In this document: one piece after another, positions 12,231 to 22,665 of the stretch
How positions within the stretch are numbered: position 1 is the stretch's first letter
How the letters are laid out: each line of letters opens with the position of its first letter
Source of the DNA: Harmonia axyridis
Taxonomy: Eukaryota; Arthropoda; Insecta; Coleoptera; Coccinellidae
Direction: 5' to 3'
DNA: 64,000 nucleotides
Assembly: GCF_914767665.1 (NCBI RefSeq)
Contig: NC_059507.1
Location: 15,004,001 to 15,068,000, forward strand
Notes under the pieces: generated by a model
Told to the model about the DNA's origin: nothing
What the model saw: only the letters and a program-made list of their open reading frames with translations
Database searches by the model: none
Program-made: the position numbers and the translations under genes

Positions 12231-12637
12231 CTGCTGGAAAAGAGGTTTTCAACTATCGATTGTCTCGAGCAAGGCATATTGTCGAAAATGCCTTTGGGAT
12301 ACTTGCCTCGCGATTTCGTATCTTTCAGACCTCAATTAATTTAGAACCGTGGAACGTAGAGAAGGTTGTAATGGGTGCTTGTGCTTTGCATAACTTTTTG
12401 ATTGAATATCAATCTAGCACGTACGCCCCACCAAACTATATTTATCAAGAAAATAGTAATGACGGGTCTATTATTTCTACTGGTATCGATAGTTCACAAT
12501 CAAATATGATTCCACTTCACCCTCGAGCAGGAAATATTTGTACTGACGCAAAAACTGTCAGAAATGATTTTATGAACTACTTCATGAATGAGGGAAAAAT
12601 CCCTTGGCAAGATAAACATATTTTAAAAAACAAATAA
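12231..12637 (+). pseudogene. PIF/Harbinger transposase, C-terminal part (DDE_Tnp_4)
   Basis: The frame reads FNYRLSRARHIVENAFGILA then SRFRIF, the signature around the last catalytic acidic residue of Harbinger transposases (RARRxVENAFGxLxxRFRIF). It continues through VMGACALHNFLIEY, the conserved ALHNFL block, and an acidic, variable tail ending at a stop at 12635-12637. The usual protein is about 350-450 residues. Here only about the last 130 remain. Upstream sequence (about 12109-12230) is out of frame and shows no DDE motifs, so the N-terminal two thirds were deleted. It would have catalysed excision and integration together with the MADF protein. Confidence 0.8.
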
Positions 12638-12692
12638 ATACTAAACATTAATTACATCGTGTTTTTCTTACCTCTTTTTCATTTTCACTACT

Positions 12693-13001
12693 CTATAAAT
12701 TAGAATATGATACTCTCGGGGTGTCTTGGTCATTCAGAAAATCAAACAGGTCATAGTACCAAAGTACCGGCTTGTAAATGCTGTCCACAGATGTTCCAGA
12801 TTTTTTCGAAGCCTCAAATTTTTTTTTTTCTTTGCGGTAAGCAGATCTCAAGCTGTTTATTTTTGACAGCACCGATTTCTTGGTCGTACCAGGTTCCATT
12901 TCTTCCAACTTTTTCGCCAGTCTGCTGTATGCCGCATCTTTTTTGGCGCGATCGTGATAATCAGCCGATGTCACTTGCCATAAACAAGGATCCATAAACA
13001 A
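12693..13001 (-). CDS. MADF/Myb-SANT-like DNA-binding protein of the Harbinger element
   Basis: About 100 residues form most of a MADF domain: DPCLWQVTSADYHDRAKKDA, then a basic helix with KKSVLSKINSLRSAYRKEKK, then YKPVLWYYDLFDFLNDQ at the end. In PIF/Harbinger elements this second protein binds the transposase and DNA and brings the transposase to the nucleus and the ends. It is convergent with the transposase, as is usual. The frame opens at a TTG codon (13001). The first ATG is two codons in, so the native start, which should precede an N-terminal LIxxYxxxPxLW helix, is damaged or further upstream in another frame. The ORF itself has no stop until after SNL. Confidence 0.75.
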   Translation of the reverse strand: MFMDPCLWQVTSADYHDRAKKDAAYSRLAKKLEEMEPGTTKKSVLSKINSLRSAYRKEKKKFEASKKSGTSVDSIYKPVLWYYDLFDFLNDQDTPRVSYSNL

Positions 13002-13297
13002 GGATATAATTCGATAAAATCGACTATAACCTGGTTATGTTTAAGCGACATTGTGATGCGCACCCTTGCTCGACACGAAATCAACTGAGAACTCCACAGT
13101 TGAACCCCCACACACTGTCAGTTCAGTTAAACCTTTCAGTTAAAAATATGAACAATTTCATTTCTCTCAGTTGAACTGTTCAGTTGAAAAATTCGAGTTG
13201 AACTGAGACTGAAATACCCACTCACGTAGAGTTTCGACTGACAGTTTTAACTGTCCAGTCGAAACTGACAGTTTCAACTGTACGTGGATGGCCGGCC

Positions 13298-13935
13298 TTA
13301 TGTTGCATCATCATCTTAATGTCATAACTTGGAAATCCTTCAAAATTTATGAACACTCCTATCGAATTGGCGACTGCGTGACTTCAGATATCCATCAATT
13401 ATGCTACTTTTTTGCAATTTTTCAACTTCCACCGCACCCCAATTGTTTCGATCGAAATGAATAACTGTCATTGCTGATTTTCGCGAAGATAGGTGGTCAT
13501 TTACATCGCACAGTGTGAGTCACAAGTCGGCATATGCCTTAGATGGAGATGAAGTTACCCTTGAAACGAATTTCTACAGTTTCATGACAGTATAGAATTA
13601 TTTCGAATAATAATTAAGACTGGTCGATCGACAGCGCCATACATGGAGAAGATAATTTGCGTTATGTAACGTAACACGGTTTTATCTTCATCATTGAACT
13701 TGACACTAAAACTAGACTTGATTATCGTACTTTTACAGAATTTTCGATTTATGTTGAGAGACACTGGCGGCTCGTCCACTGAGGTAATAAGCACAACACT
13801 GGGGTTCTCATTAAAACTACATGAAAATCTGTAGGTATTCGATATTGGTTCTTACGTTTCATCATTGAGCAAATATTTCCTATTGGTCTGAGTCATAAAA
13901 TGTTACAGTTCTCACTTTTGCCTGGTGTCCTTTTG
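13298..13935. other. Non-coding DNA
   Basis: Nothing recognised. The 70-residue minus-strand frame at 13582-13794 has no family resemblance. Confidence 0.5.
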
Positions 13936-15236
13936 AAGGGTGTTTTTTTTTAGAGCTATAGAACTTTAAATTGCAATAAAACAACGATGGATTATTCGAT
14001 TGACATGAATTTCATTCATCCGCAAGATAATCTTGTGGCATTACATTTTAAATATGATTTCTGGCATATGACCGCCACGGCTGGCTCGGATGTATTCCAA
14101 TCTGGACGTCCAATTTTCAAGGACTTTTTCCAACATTTGTGGCCGTATATCGGCAATAACACGGCGAATGTTGTTTTCCAAATGGTCAAGGGTTTGTGGC
14201 TTATCCGCATAGACCAATGACTTCACATAGCTCCACAGAAAGTAGTATGGCGGTGTTAAATCACAAGATTTTGGAGGCCAATTCACAGGTCCAAAACGTG
14301 AAATTAGGCGGTCACCAAACGTGTCTGTCAATAAATCGATTGTGGCACGATCTGTGTGACATGTTGCGCCGTCTTGTTGAAACCACAGCTCCTGGACACC
14401 ATGGTTGTTCAATTCAGGAATGAAAAAGTTAGTAATCATGGCTCTATACCGATCACCATTGACTCTAACGTTCTGGCCATCATCGCTTTTGAAGAAGTAC
14501 GGACCAATGATTCCACCAGCCCATAAAGCGCACCAAACAGTCAGTTTTTCTGGATGTAATGGTGTTTCGACATACACTTGGGGATAAGCTTCACTCCAAA
14601 TACGGCAGTTTTGTTTGTTGACGTAGCTATTCAACCAGAAGTGCGCTTCATCGCTAAACAAAATCGGTTATGAAAATCGGGAACAACGGCAATCTCATTT
14701 TGGCCCCATTCGACAAATCTACGCCTTACTTGATGATCGTTTGGCTTCAATTCTTGCACGAGTTGGATTTTGTAAGCACGCAAACCAAGATCCTTCCGCA
14801 AAATCTTCCATAAAGTGGATGGACACAGATCCAATTCCTGTGCTCGATGGCGGATAGACTCATTCGGGTCTTCCTCGATGCTACGCTCTACAGCAGCAAT
14901 AGCTTCTTCTGTACGCACCGTACGGCGTCTCTGGGGATGCGAGTTATCAATAAGAGTAAACTTGGTGCGAAAACGTTCCATGGTTAATCGAATAAACTGC
15001 TCTGATGGACGATTTTGTCGACGATAAAATGGACGTAGTGCGCGATACGTATACCGCACAGAACCATTATTTTCGAGATGAATTGCACTATTTTCAAGCG
15101 TTGTTCAGGCGTTAGTCTATTCATGATGAATTGCCAAACCAAACCGAGAATAAATCACTTAACAGCTGTTAAATCAATCGCCATCTTGAACAGTAATGCC
15201 AACTTGAAGTTATATACCTCGGAAAAAAACACCCTC
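13936..15236 (-). mobile_element. DUF4817-type Tc1/mariner element, nearly full length (copy N1)
   Basis: The left end 'GGGTGTTTTTTTTTAGAGC' and the complement of the right end, 'GGGTGTTTTTTTCCGAGG', are imperfect inverted repeats that continue as TATA.AACTT.A for about 30 bp. TA follows the right end (15237-15238). The left flank has TG where TA is expected. The transposase lies on the minus strand. Two other copies, at 33577-34417 and 60310-61137, share these ends and have TA on both sides. Confidence 0.85.
14041..15123 (-). pseudogene. Tc1/mariner transposase with DUF4817-like HTH, frameshifted
   Basis: The N-terminus starts MNRLTPEQRLKIVQF near 15123. After a small deletion the frame continues at 15059 with TYRALRPFYRRQNRPSEQ (DUF4817-like helix-turn-helix), RTVRTEEAIAAVERSIEEDP and the linker LRKDLGLRAYKIQLVQELKP. 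A second shift near 14670 leads to the catalytic core: FSDEAHFWLNSYVNKQNCRI (first D), VWCALWAGGIIGPYFF, WFQQDGATCHT (second D), then SCDLTPPYYFLW. In the 33.7-kb copy the last block reads LLDYFLW, so the third catalytic aspartate is tyrosine here. About 41 residues separate the second and third acids, which suggests a DD41D-type spacing. The copy has at least two frameshifts and a lost active-site residue, so it is inactive. Confidence 0.85.
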
Positions 15237-15494
15237 TATATAAAGGATTTTCCAAGAACAGGTTTCATTTTGAATCTCCGCTATATGGAAAACTGCCACT
15301 TTTGTAACTATCATCTTTTCCTATTTGACAAGTAAAAACTATGTCATTACTAAAAATGGAACGATACGCGCTTCAAAAATGCACTGAAATTGAATTTTAT
15401 ACAAAAATACTGAAAATTTCACAAAAGTGTAGCACCTTTAGGTCGTCGTGAAGCTTCTTCTCGACCAACGAAAATGAAACTGGTGGAAAATTTT

Positions 15495-16940
15495 AGGGCT
15501 ATTAGAACATGTTACTAATGTGAAGAGCTGAAATCGTGTGCGTCTCTCCAGAAAAACTGAGAATATTGCTGCTGTAGCCCGTGTTGGCAAAAACCCAGAT
15601 TTGTTGATCTTAGGATTTAAGCATTCCACAGTTAAACCAAGGACTCCATTAAGTCGATGATCGATCATCAGCAACTTCGTATCGTCACTGATTGGGTCTT
15701 TGAAAGGCATCGATTTCCTTTGAAAAATAATCTTCAATAATAAGGCCCATTTGCCACATGCCACAGAAGCAATGAAACAATCGCAATTTTCCAAGAAAAG
15801 TTTCCTGGTCATCTAATTTCTCACAGTCATAATTGACCACTGAGATCTTGTGAATCAACACCTTTGATGACCCATGCCGATGCTACACAATTAGTGATTC
15901 ACGGCTTGGCTTGATTTTCAAGCTACTTTGGCTTGCGCTTGACTTGATTTCGAGTCAAGATCAAGTCAAGTAGTAGCAGTATAGGTATGATGTAGTTTTT
16001 TGTGTATATTTTTTTGTCTTTTATGGGTTAGGTGGAAGAGCAGACACCTCACTTGGAGTGAACTGAACCTCGCCCTTTGCCTTACTTTTCAGTGACTATG
16101 ATGTATTTTTTTCTCTGTCAACTTCAATAAAGTCTTTCAATCTCAAGTCAAGTATTTATTTATCAAGTACTTGAATCATATCAAGCTTCTTTATTTTTAA
16201 CTTTATTAAATAGAAACATAAAGCAAATCATTATAAATTATAACAAAATAAGAACATTGAGTTTCTTAAAATTGAGAAACCTCCTGGCTTTGTTTGATTT
16301 AATAATTTTTCATCCAGGATCTAAGACACATGAGACATCTCATAGATTTGTCGCCTAACCTATTGCGGGTTTTTGTAACTGTAAGGGCAGCTTTGGATAA
16401 TTGTCCTTCAACAGGAGCTGAAGATGCTGGCGTTGATAAAAAATCCTTGGCCATTTTGGCCAAGTTTTAAGATATTTCCGAAACTACCAAAAGCTACCAA
16501 AAGATTTCATAGGAATGTGAGAAAACATACTAATAATATCACACTGGCGAATGCTTCAGTCTCTTGGCGCTCGAGAAATCCCCTTATTTAGTCTAAGCGC
16601 ACACGAGATTGCAGAAATATATGACGTGCGACGCGAGCATATCAAGCTCAAGTAATATCAAGTAGCTTGATATCAATCATGCAATGAACATCTAAAATCA
16701 AGTCAAGCTCAAGTATGTAATTTTTCACGAGCTAGATTTTCAAGTCAAGTATAGTTGGTCAAAATGTCAAGCTACTTGTTTTAATGAATCCCTATACACA
16801 ATTGATTCCAGATCTCAAAGATGAAATTCGTGAAGTTATCGAAGACACACAGCCTCAAATGTGCGAATTGATCATGAAAAATTTGATGAAGAGGTACTGC
16901 CACTGTAGCTGTGCCTGTGGCGGCCAATAGGCTAATAATC
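15495..16940 (+). pseudogene. Older DUF4817-type transposase relic, split by a hAT element
   Basis: On the plus strand, damaged pieces follow family order. RVRLSRKTENIAAVARV and NPDL (HTH region, about 15537-15600) are followed by KIIFNNKAHL in place of KIIFSDEAHF, then QEKFPGHLIS and PLRSCESTP in place of WPPRSCDLTP, up to 15891. A hAT derivative with an 8-bp target duplication interrupts the gene. Coding then resumes at 16803 with LIPDLKDEIREVIEDTQPQM, the C-terminal region (compare LEDNIRIVIADIRPQM at 33.7 kb). Removing the hAT restores continuity across the junction. The first catalytic Asp-Glu and others are lost. Many frameshifts show it is much older than the neighbouring copy at 14-15 kb. 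Confidence 0.7.
15892..16794 (-). mobile_element. hAT derivative 1 (CAAGTCAAG family), perfect 8-bp TSD
   Basis: The 903-bp element begins TAGTGATTCACGGCTTG and ends TGAATCCCTA. It is flanked by the direct repeat TACACAAT at 15884-15891 and 16795-16802, the 8-bp duplication typical of hAT. Both subterminal regions are packed with TCAAGTCAAG / CAAGCTACTTG motifs. On the minus strand (about 16470-16315) a relic of the hAT C-terminal dimerisation domain can be read: PASSAPVEGQLSKA, then LTVTKTRNRLGDKS, then LRSWM. The catalytic domain is absent, so this is an internally deleted, non-autonomous copy. It lies inside a transposase relic. Confidence 0.85.
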
Positions 16941-16941
16941 G

Positions 16942-18040
16942 TTAAATATGCATTGATTTTTCTTAAAATATACTAGTTTTTTTACAAAATCAAAATGAAA
17001 GCTACCAATGGAAAACCCTCTCAAAGAGAAATGAATGAAAAATAATGAACCATTCTTGGTTAGATATAATCTCCCTAAGATCCCTCAGTCACGAATCGCC
17101 ACTGTTGAAAAGTAGTTTGTAATTTTGCATTTCAAGTTCTATCTGATATTTGACTTTCATAATATTCAATAATTCCAAGGGAACCGATTGATTGATAGCC
17201 CAATATTAATTCGAATTTATACCAATAAAATTTTACTCGTTTCTCTCAACATTTCTCCTAATCAAATTGACAGAACGACGATCGAGAAAAGCGACAGTCA
17301 TTAAAGAGTCAAGGATACCCCTTTCGTTGACATATCAATTAACTCCTTCGCCCATCTTATATGCATAATTATTGCCTCGATCAGTTCCGAATACTCCTGT
17401 GCACATTAATTTTTATCTTTCCCAATAATCCAAGCTACTGTTCCCCATTTATTTAATCATTAGAGGCATTCAGAAAGCCAAGAAACCGATACGTGTCGAA
17501 AGTTTTTTGAGAGGTTTCAGTTCCCACACCGAGTGCGTCTCTTTTCGTTGTCAGGCATATTTCGACAACACTTTAAATCAATTTGTGACCTCCAGAAAAA
17601 CCATTTATATACTTCACGGGACGCTAACAGAGCTAGGAAACAGTGCGTGCTCAAGACCATTAGAAACTGTTATGGGAATATTAATCAATTAGTAACGTTT
17701 TTAATGAATATTGATTCAAAGGTAGACCGTTGGTGGAATCCTTGATGAGTGCCACTAATCAGGCTGATTTTCGGCCTAATTATTGGAAGATACTGTTGAC
17801 TAATTTTATCTCGCCTAGGGAAGTTTATATGATGAGGAAGCTTTGGAGTTGGGAAAGCTTTCGGTTCGATATAATTATTGAAACGATCTGAAGAAATTTA
17901 TGATGATAATGAGGTCAATTTTAGTTCTTGAGGTATTATTTTCAGAATAAAATTGATACATGCAATGTTTCAACTACTATGAATTGCATTTTTCGAACAA
18001 TAGTTTATAATTTTTGCCTATCTCGGAGGAGTGTTATTGA
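16942..18040. other. Non-coding DNA
   Basis: Nothing recognised. The two overlapping frames at 17507-17745 share bases in different frames and have no family resemblance. Confidence 0.5.
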
Positions 18041-18866
18041 TAGGGATTCAAGCCAAGTAACCAACTACTCGACTTGAAAATGGAACTCGAGAAAAATATT
18101 TGAGTTTGACTCTTGACTTGACCTGATTTCAGTTATTTATTGCTTGACTTGATATCAAGCTACTTGATATTACTTGAGCTTGATATGCACACTTCGCACG
18201 GTATATATTTCTGCAATCTCGTGAGCTTAGACTAAATAAGGGGATTCCTCGAGCGCTGAGAGACTGAAGCATTCACCAGTGTGACTTTATTGGTAGTTTT
18301 CTCACATTTCTATGAGATCTATTGGTAGATTTTGGTAATTTCAGAAATGTCTTTCCAAACTTGGCCAAAATAGCCGAGGATTTTTTATAAACGCCAGTAT
18401 CTTCAGCTTCTGTCGAAAGACGATTTTACAGAGCTGATCAGTTACAAAAACCCGCAATAGGTTCGGCGACAAATCTATAAGATGCCTCATGTGTCTTAGA
18501 TCCTGGATGTAAAATTATGAAATCAAACAAAGCCTGGAGGATTCTCAATGTTGAGAAATTCCATTTTTTATCCTTTTCCATTTTATTATGATTTATAGTG
18601 ATTTAATTTATCTTTCTATTTCAGAAAAGTTGATATTTTCGACTTTTTTAAACAATTAGTTCAATAAATAAAAGTATTTCTGCATGGTACCTTCTCATTC
18701 CATAATTTTTTTATTGATGTGACACTACACAATAAAACTGCCAAAACTCAAGTAGCTTGATATGATTCAAGTAATTGATAAATAAATATTTGACTTGACT
18801 TGAGATTGAATAACTACTACTTGACTTGAGCTTTATTTGAAATCAAGTCAAGCTTCTTCTTGATTA
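18041..18866 (+). mobile_element. hAT derivative 2 (CAAGTCAAG family), right end lost
   Basis: The left end TAGGGATTCAAGCCAAG matches the other copies and is followed by the CAAGTCAAG-rich subterminal region. Around 18350-18510 the hAT dimerisation relic occurs on the plus strand with a frameshift: LAKIAEDFL, a stop, TPVSSASVERRF, then a NRLGDK-equivalent stretch in another frame. The right subterminal array reaches about 18866, but the expected CCGTGAATCCCTA terminus is not there. The copy is therefore truncated and no target duplication can be shown. Confidence 0.75.
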
Positions 18867-19267
18867 TAATGAACACAAATCTACTATCCAGACTACAGTC
18901 TCATTCAAACTTAAAATATGGCGAATTTCGTGAATAATTAATTTGACAACAGCAAATGACGAATCAATTCGCTGTGATTACCATGATACGGTGATGCTGT
19001 ATTATAGTGATCACAGAACAGAGTTCACGGACGAAAAGTGTTAGCGGTCGAAAAATACTCGCTTACAATAATAGTCGATTTTTCAGTCGGAAATTAGGAT
19101 GTAAAATGCCACTTTCCTTAGAGGTCGACGAGAAATTGAATTTTCAACTACTTAGTTCTTAAATCCACGAGCGTAGCCAGAGGAGGAGTTTTGGGGGTTC
19201 AAACCCCCTCGAAATGTTCAAGATGTCAAAATTTATTAAAACGAAACATCAAGTTAACAGGAGTATA

Positions 19268-19891
19268 CAGGGTGTTTCCTAAACATGCGGCAAAAATTCA
19301 GGGGGTTGTTCCTTGGACTATTCTAAGAATATTTTGTCCTTTGATGATTTTTGAAAAACCTATTTGTTTCGAAGATATAGGGGAAACAAAATTTCAGATA
19401 ATAACATTTTATTATGAAACATTACATGAAAATTCAACTCAACCTACAAAAACTGTTGAAAATGACCACCTCTAGCCAGCATACAAGCATCCAATCTTCT
19501 CCTCATTGACTGCCGAACCCTTTCAAAAACACCACGATCATTTCTTATTAAGTTACACCCAGCAATGATCCGATTTCGCAAGTCTTCCACATTTTCTACT
19601 GGAGTGGTATAAACTAATGATTTTATCAATTTTTAGTCAAAAAACTGGCCGTTTTTAGTAATTGGAATGTTGTTAAACAAATTCAAAAATAAATTGTACC
19701 TACTTAGTAAACACAGTGCGGTACGCATTTTTATTTAAACTATTATTGATTTTAAAAATATGAAAAATGTTGTTCGCCCTGTATCTTCGAAACAAAGAGG
19801 TTTTTCAAAAATCATCCAAGGAAAAAACATGCTTAAAATAGTCCAAGGAACAACCCCCTGAATTTTTGCCGCATGTTTAGGAAACACCCTG
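19268..19891. mobile_element. TA-flanked MITE-like element carrying a transposase tail
   Basis: The left end CAGGGTGTTTCCTAAACATG is mirrored at the right end (19872-19891). The inverted match extends inward for over 100 bp with decay, through GCGGCAAAAATTCAGGGGG and TTTTTGAAAAACCT. TA flanks both sides (19266-19267 and 19892-19893). The unique centre holds a fragment of minus-strand transposase. This is a deletion derivative of a Tc1/mariner-superfamily element nested in the CGTAGCC-ended element. Confidence 0.85.
19444..19629 (-). pseudogene. Tc1/mariner transposase C-terminal fragment inside the MITE
   Basis: About 60 residues read VYTTPVENVEDLRNRIIAG, then GVFERVRQSMRRRLDACMLA, then RGGHFQQFL and a stop. 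This is the C-terminal tail of DUF4817-type transposases (T-P-[VI]-..-EDL..RI...VF..VR.S...R...C....GGHF). The catalytic domain is missing. It identifies the parent superfamily of the surrounding MITE. Confidence 0.75.
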
Positions 19892-19893
19892 TA

Positions 19894-20960
19894 TATTCGT
19901 AAGTAAATAGTAATGAGATTTTTTATCAATTCTGAACATGCATTGTGAACTCCACAATTTAATGTTTTTTTTTCGATCTGATTCAGTAGGTTGAATTATC
20001 TGAAACTGAAGTAGTAACTTCAGATCGTTCACTTTGAAACTTATTTTTTTTTTCAAAATCTCCAAAATATTTTTTTGATGGAATTGGTGAAAAGTGAATG
20101 TAATTTTCACTCTCAGTTTAATTCATCTGTTATCTGAATTGAATTACCTCCACGTAATCCAGTCAATTTGTGCACACATGTGCCCCTCAAGGGAAAGTTA
20201 TGGGGTAGTTTTGATGTTTCGATCGTATGTATTTTTTGGGTGCTGAATCCGAATCTGAGGTTTAGCACCAAAATTTCGTGATGAAACATTAAAAGAAAAT
20301 ACGAAAAAAATTTCATCTTCTGGCGTTTTCTTCCATCACGTTTTTGTCCGATATACCTGGCTCAAATGATAGTTAAAAATTGGCGTATTATATCTATCTC
20401 TGCTAAAACCCAGTTGATGGGGTAGTTTTTGTAGGTAGGTTTTTTGCATATAAACTTTCTACACATAAATTTGAATTTGAGTACTCTGTTGTATAAATAC
20501 TACGACGCTATTTATTTCCTGAATATATTCATAGGAATCGATGTAAATAAATAAACTAAATTTCGAAAAGTGAAAATTATTTTTTTCTCAAAACATACTT
20601 GAGAAATAAAACTAGTGAAAATAGACATGAAGTTGATCTATTTAAAAAGAAAGACAGCAGACTTCTTTTATAATATGTAAATAAAATCAAATATACTTGT
20701 TCTTTTTTGTTTTTTTATATGATAAAATATATATTTTATATTAAATATGATTATGTTTATGTCAAGCACTTTTATTCGCTTTATTTTCTTGAACCAGTGG
20801 TATATACAGAGAACGAGTTTGATATTTTTGCGATATCATGTACATGGAGGAACAATACAAACACTCAATTATTTCTATGAAAAAAATTCTTATTTCTCCC
20901 ATTATCCTTTCTGTATACGCCATTGTCTTAACCCCCCCCCCTCGAAACTGAAACTTGGCT
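19894..20960. other. Non-coding interior of the CGTAGCC-ended element
   Basis: The sequence is AT-rich with no transposase motif on either strand. Frames at 19877-20110, 20113-20316 and 20747-21028 have no recognisable domain. The last one overlaps the terminal C-rich run. Confidence 0.5.
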
Positions 20961-20977
20961 ACGCCCGTGCTTAAATC

Positions 20978-21839
20978 ACACTTTCTAATTCCAAAGGGTT
21001 CAATCAATACAAGCAGTTTATAACGCAAGAAATAGGAACCAATAACATATAAGTTATTTCAGTTAGATGCTGATCCTTTGCTCATTTTCGGATACTCAAC
21101 TTTTGGTAGGTACCTTTCCTTCAGACAGTCAGAAGTTAGCACCTAAGGTGTAAGTTGGGATCGCGTATAAATAAATTTCACGAGGCCCGAAGCCAGGGTT
21201 AATTTCGTCCAAGAATGTACCGGCCTAACTTCTGAGAATCAAGCGAGAAAAATCCTCTTTAATTTCCTTGACACACTCTGGCCGGGATAAACTATGGGTC
21301 ACGAAGCAATAACCATAAATCCATCGGCATCGTTTAGGATAAATTAAACGGTCATTCCAAGATTCGCGTGTTTGCAAATGTCTTAAATACACGCTCTCTC
21401 GGACAAGCGAAAAAAATCCGCGATTTCGTTCTGAAAAATTTATTATTGTTCTCCGGCAAATTTACATACCGTATTACATGGCAATGTGTAATTAACACGC
21501 TATATATTCCCTCACTTTGATATAAATTAGGAGTGGTTTGTTGTCTCTGCCCGAGTTACAGGCTGAGTTATTGACCTGTTTCTCATTCGGGTTTTAATAA
21601 GATCGTAAAGTCCTGTAAATTAGAAACCAGATCGCCAAGATCGTCGGCTATTTTTGCTGGAATTCTTCTGGAGTGAATACGAATGCTGGACGTTGCGCAA
21701 TGCGCTGTTGAAATCTAACGATGAAGGTTTTGGAATTCTCGATTTACTCTTACCTATATCTGTTCAGTGGAGACTGTACTTGTTCATTAAATAACAGGAA
21801 TTTTTTGAATGGCGATAGGTCAGTGAAGGTTTCAAGCGG
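20978..21839. other. Non-coding, possibly single-copy host DNA
   Basis: It is less AT-rich than its surroundings in 21100-21420 and shows no repeats that I can match elsewhere. No gene was recognised. It could be host intergenic or intronic DNA. Confidence 0.4.
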
Positions 21840-21841
21840 AA

Positions 21842-22665
21842 TATTTTTTCTCTAATTCTGTGGTTATTCCGTTCATTCTTCCACATCTTGTAGAACAAAA
21901 TCGTGCGAGAATATATCAGAAACGCACAGTTTTCATGGTTATATTTCATTATTATATGTTGGTACTCCGAACTTTCCGCCACGGCTTTATCTGTCAATTC
22001 ATCAATTTGCCTTAAAGAAATCTGTTCTGCCAACCAACATTTTTCAATGCAAAAATCACTAAATGATATTTATGGAAATATTTCATTAATTTCAATAAAA
22101 ATGCAATGAATTAGAGAAAATAATGTATAATACTCGTACAGAAGGCTCATTCTACCACTCGTTCATTCCAAAACTCGCCACTTCGTGGCTCGTTTTTGAA
22201 TTTTGAACTCGTGGAAGAATATCAATGCCTTCTGCACTTGTATTATAAATAACTATTCTCCAATTCTGTGGTTATTCTGTTCATTCTTGCACATCTCGTA
22301 GAACAAAATCGTGCGAGAATATATCAGAAACGCACAGTTTTCATGGTTATATTTTATTATTATATGTTGGTACTCCGAACTTTCCACCACGGCTTCATCT
22401 GTCAATTCATCAATTTGCCTTGAAGAAATCAGTTCTGCCAACCAACATATTTCAATGCAAAAATCACTAAATTATATTTATGGAAATATTTCATTAATTT
22501 CAATAAATATGCAATGAATTAGAGAAAATAATGTATGATACTCGTACAGAAGGCTCATTCTACCACTCGTTCATTCAAAAACTCGCCACTTGGCTCGTTT
22601 TTGAATTTTGAACTCGTGGAAGAATATCAATGCCTTCTGCACTTGTATTATAAATAACTATTTCG
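21842..22665. repeat. Tandem duplication, two units of about 408 bp
   Basis: The block starting 'CTCTAATTCTGTGGTTATTC' at 21850 repeats as 'CTCCAATTCTGTGGTTATTC' at 22258. The two copies are about 95% alike by eye and share GCACAGTTTTCATGGTTATA, the CTCGTACAGAAGGCTCATTC block and the 'TATTATAAATAACTATT' end. The first 100 bp also resemble the end of the Tc1 relic near 36895-36960. Later parts recur near 37700-37800 and 61140-61450. The minus-strand frames inside (21764-22033 and 22253-22441) are read from the repeat and are not independent genes. Confidence 0.8.

Larger units (their letters stand above)
12031..13297. mobile_element. PIF/Harbinger-type DNA transposon, internally deleted
   Basis: The ends are inverted copies: 'GGCCGGCCATCCACGTACAG' on the left and its complement at 13278-13297. 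Beyond them, subterminal palindromic arrays of the ACTGTCAGTTTCGACTG / CAGTTTCAACTG type reach about 100 bp inward on both sides. Inside are a plus-strand transposase C-terminus and a convergent minus-strand MADF/Myb-like ORF, the standard two-gene content of PIF/Harbinger. The flanks are TAA on the left and TTA on the right. That fits the TWA target preference with one substitution, but it is not a perfect duplication. Confidence 0.8.
19166..20969. mobile_element. CGTAGCC-ended DNA transposon, 8-bp TSD, non-autonomous
   Basis: The left end CACGAGCGTAGCCAG and the complement of the right end, CACGGGCGTAGCCAA, are inverted repeats. Each is followed inward by a G-rich then A/T-rich run (GGGGGTT...). 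The direct repeat CTTAAATC flanks the element at 19158-19165 and 20970-20977, a clean 8-bp duplication. That TSD length suggests hAT or a relative. No transposase of its own is visible in 19.9-20.9 kb, which is AT-rich and carries only short frames. A TA-flanked MITE sits inside it at 19268-19891. Confidence 0.8.

Noticed and set aside
13298..13300. Perfect TWA duplication for the Harbinger element
   Set aside because: The left flank is TAA and the right is TTA. They fit the target consensus but are not identical, so a clean duplication is not claimed.
14016..14587. Plus-strand frames over the transposase at 14 kb
   Set aside because: They are antisense shadows of the minus-strand transposase, which shows catalytic motifs in order.
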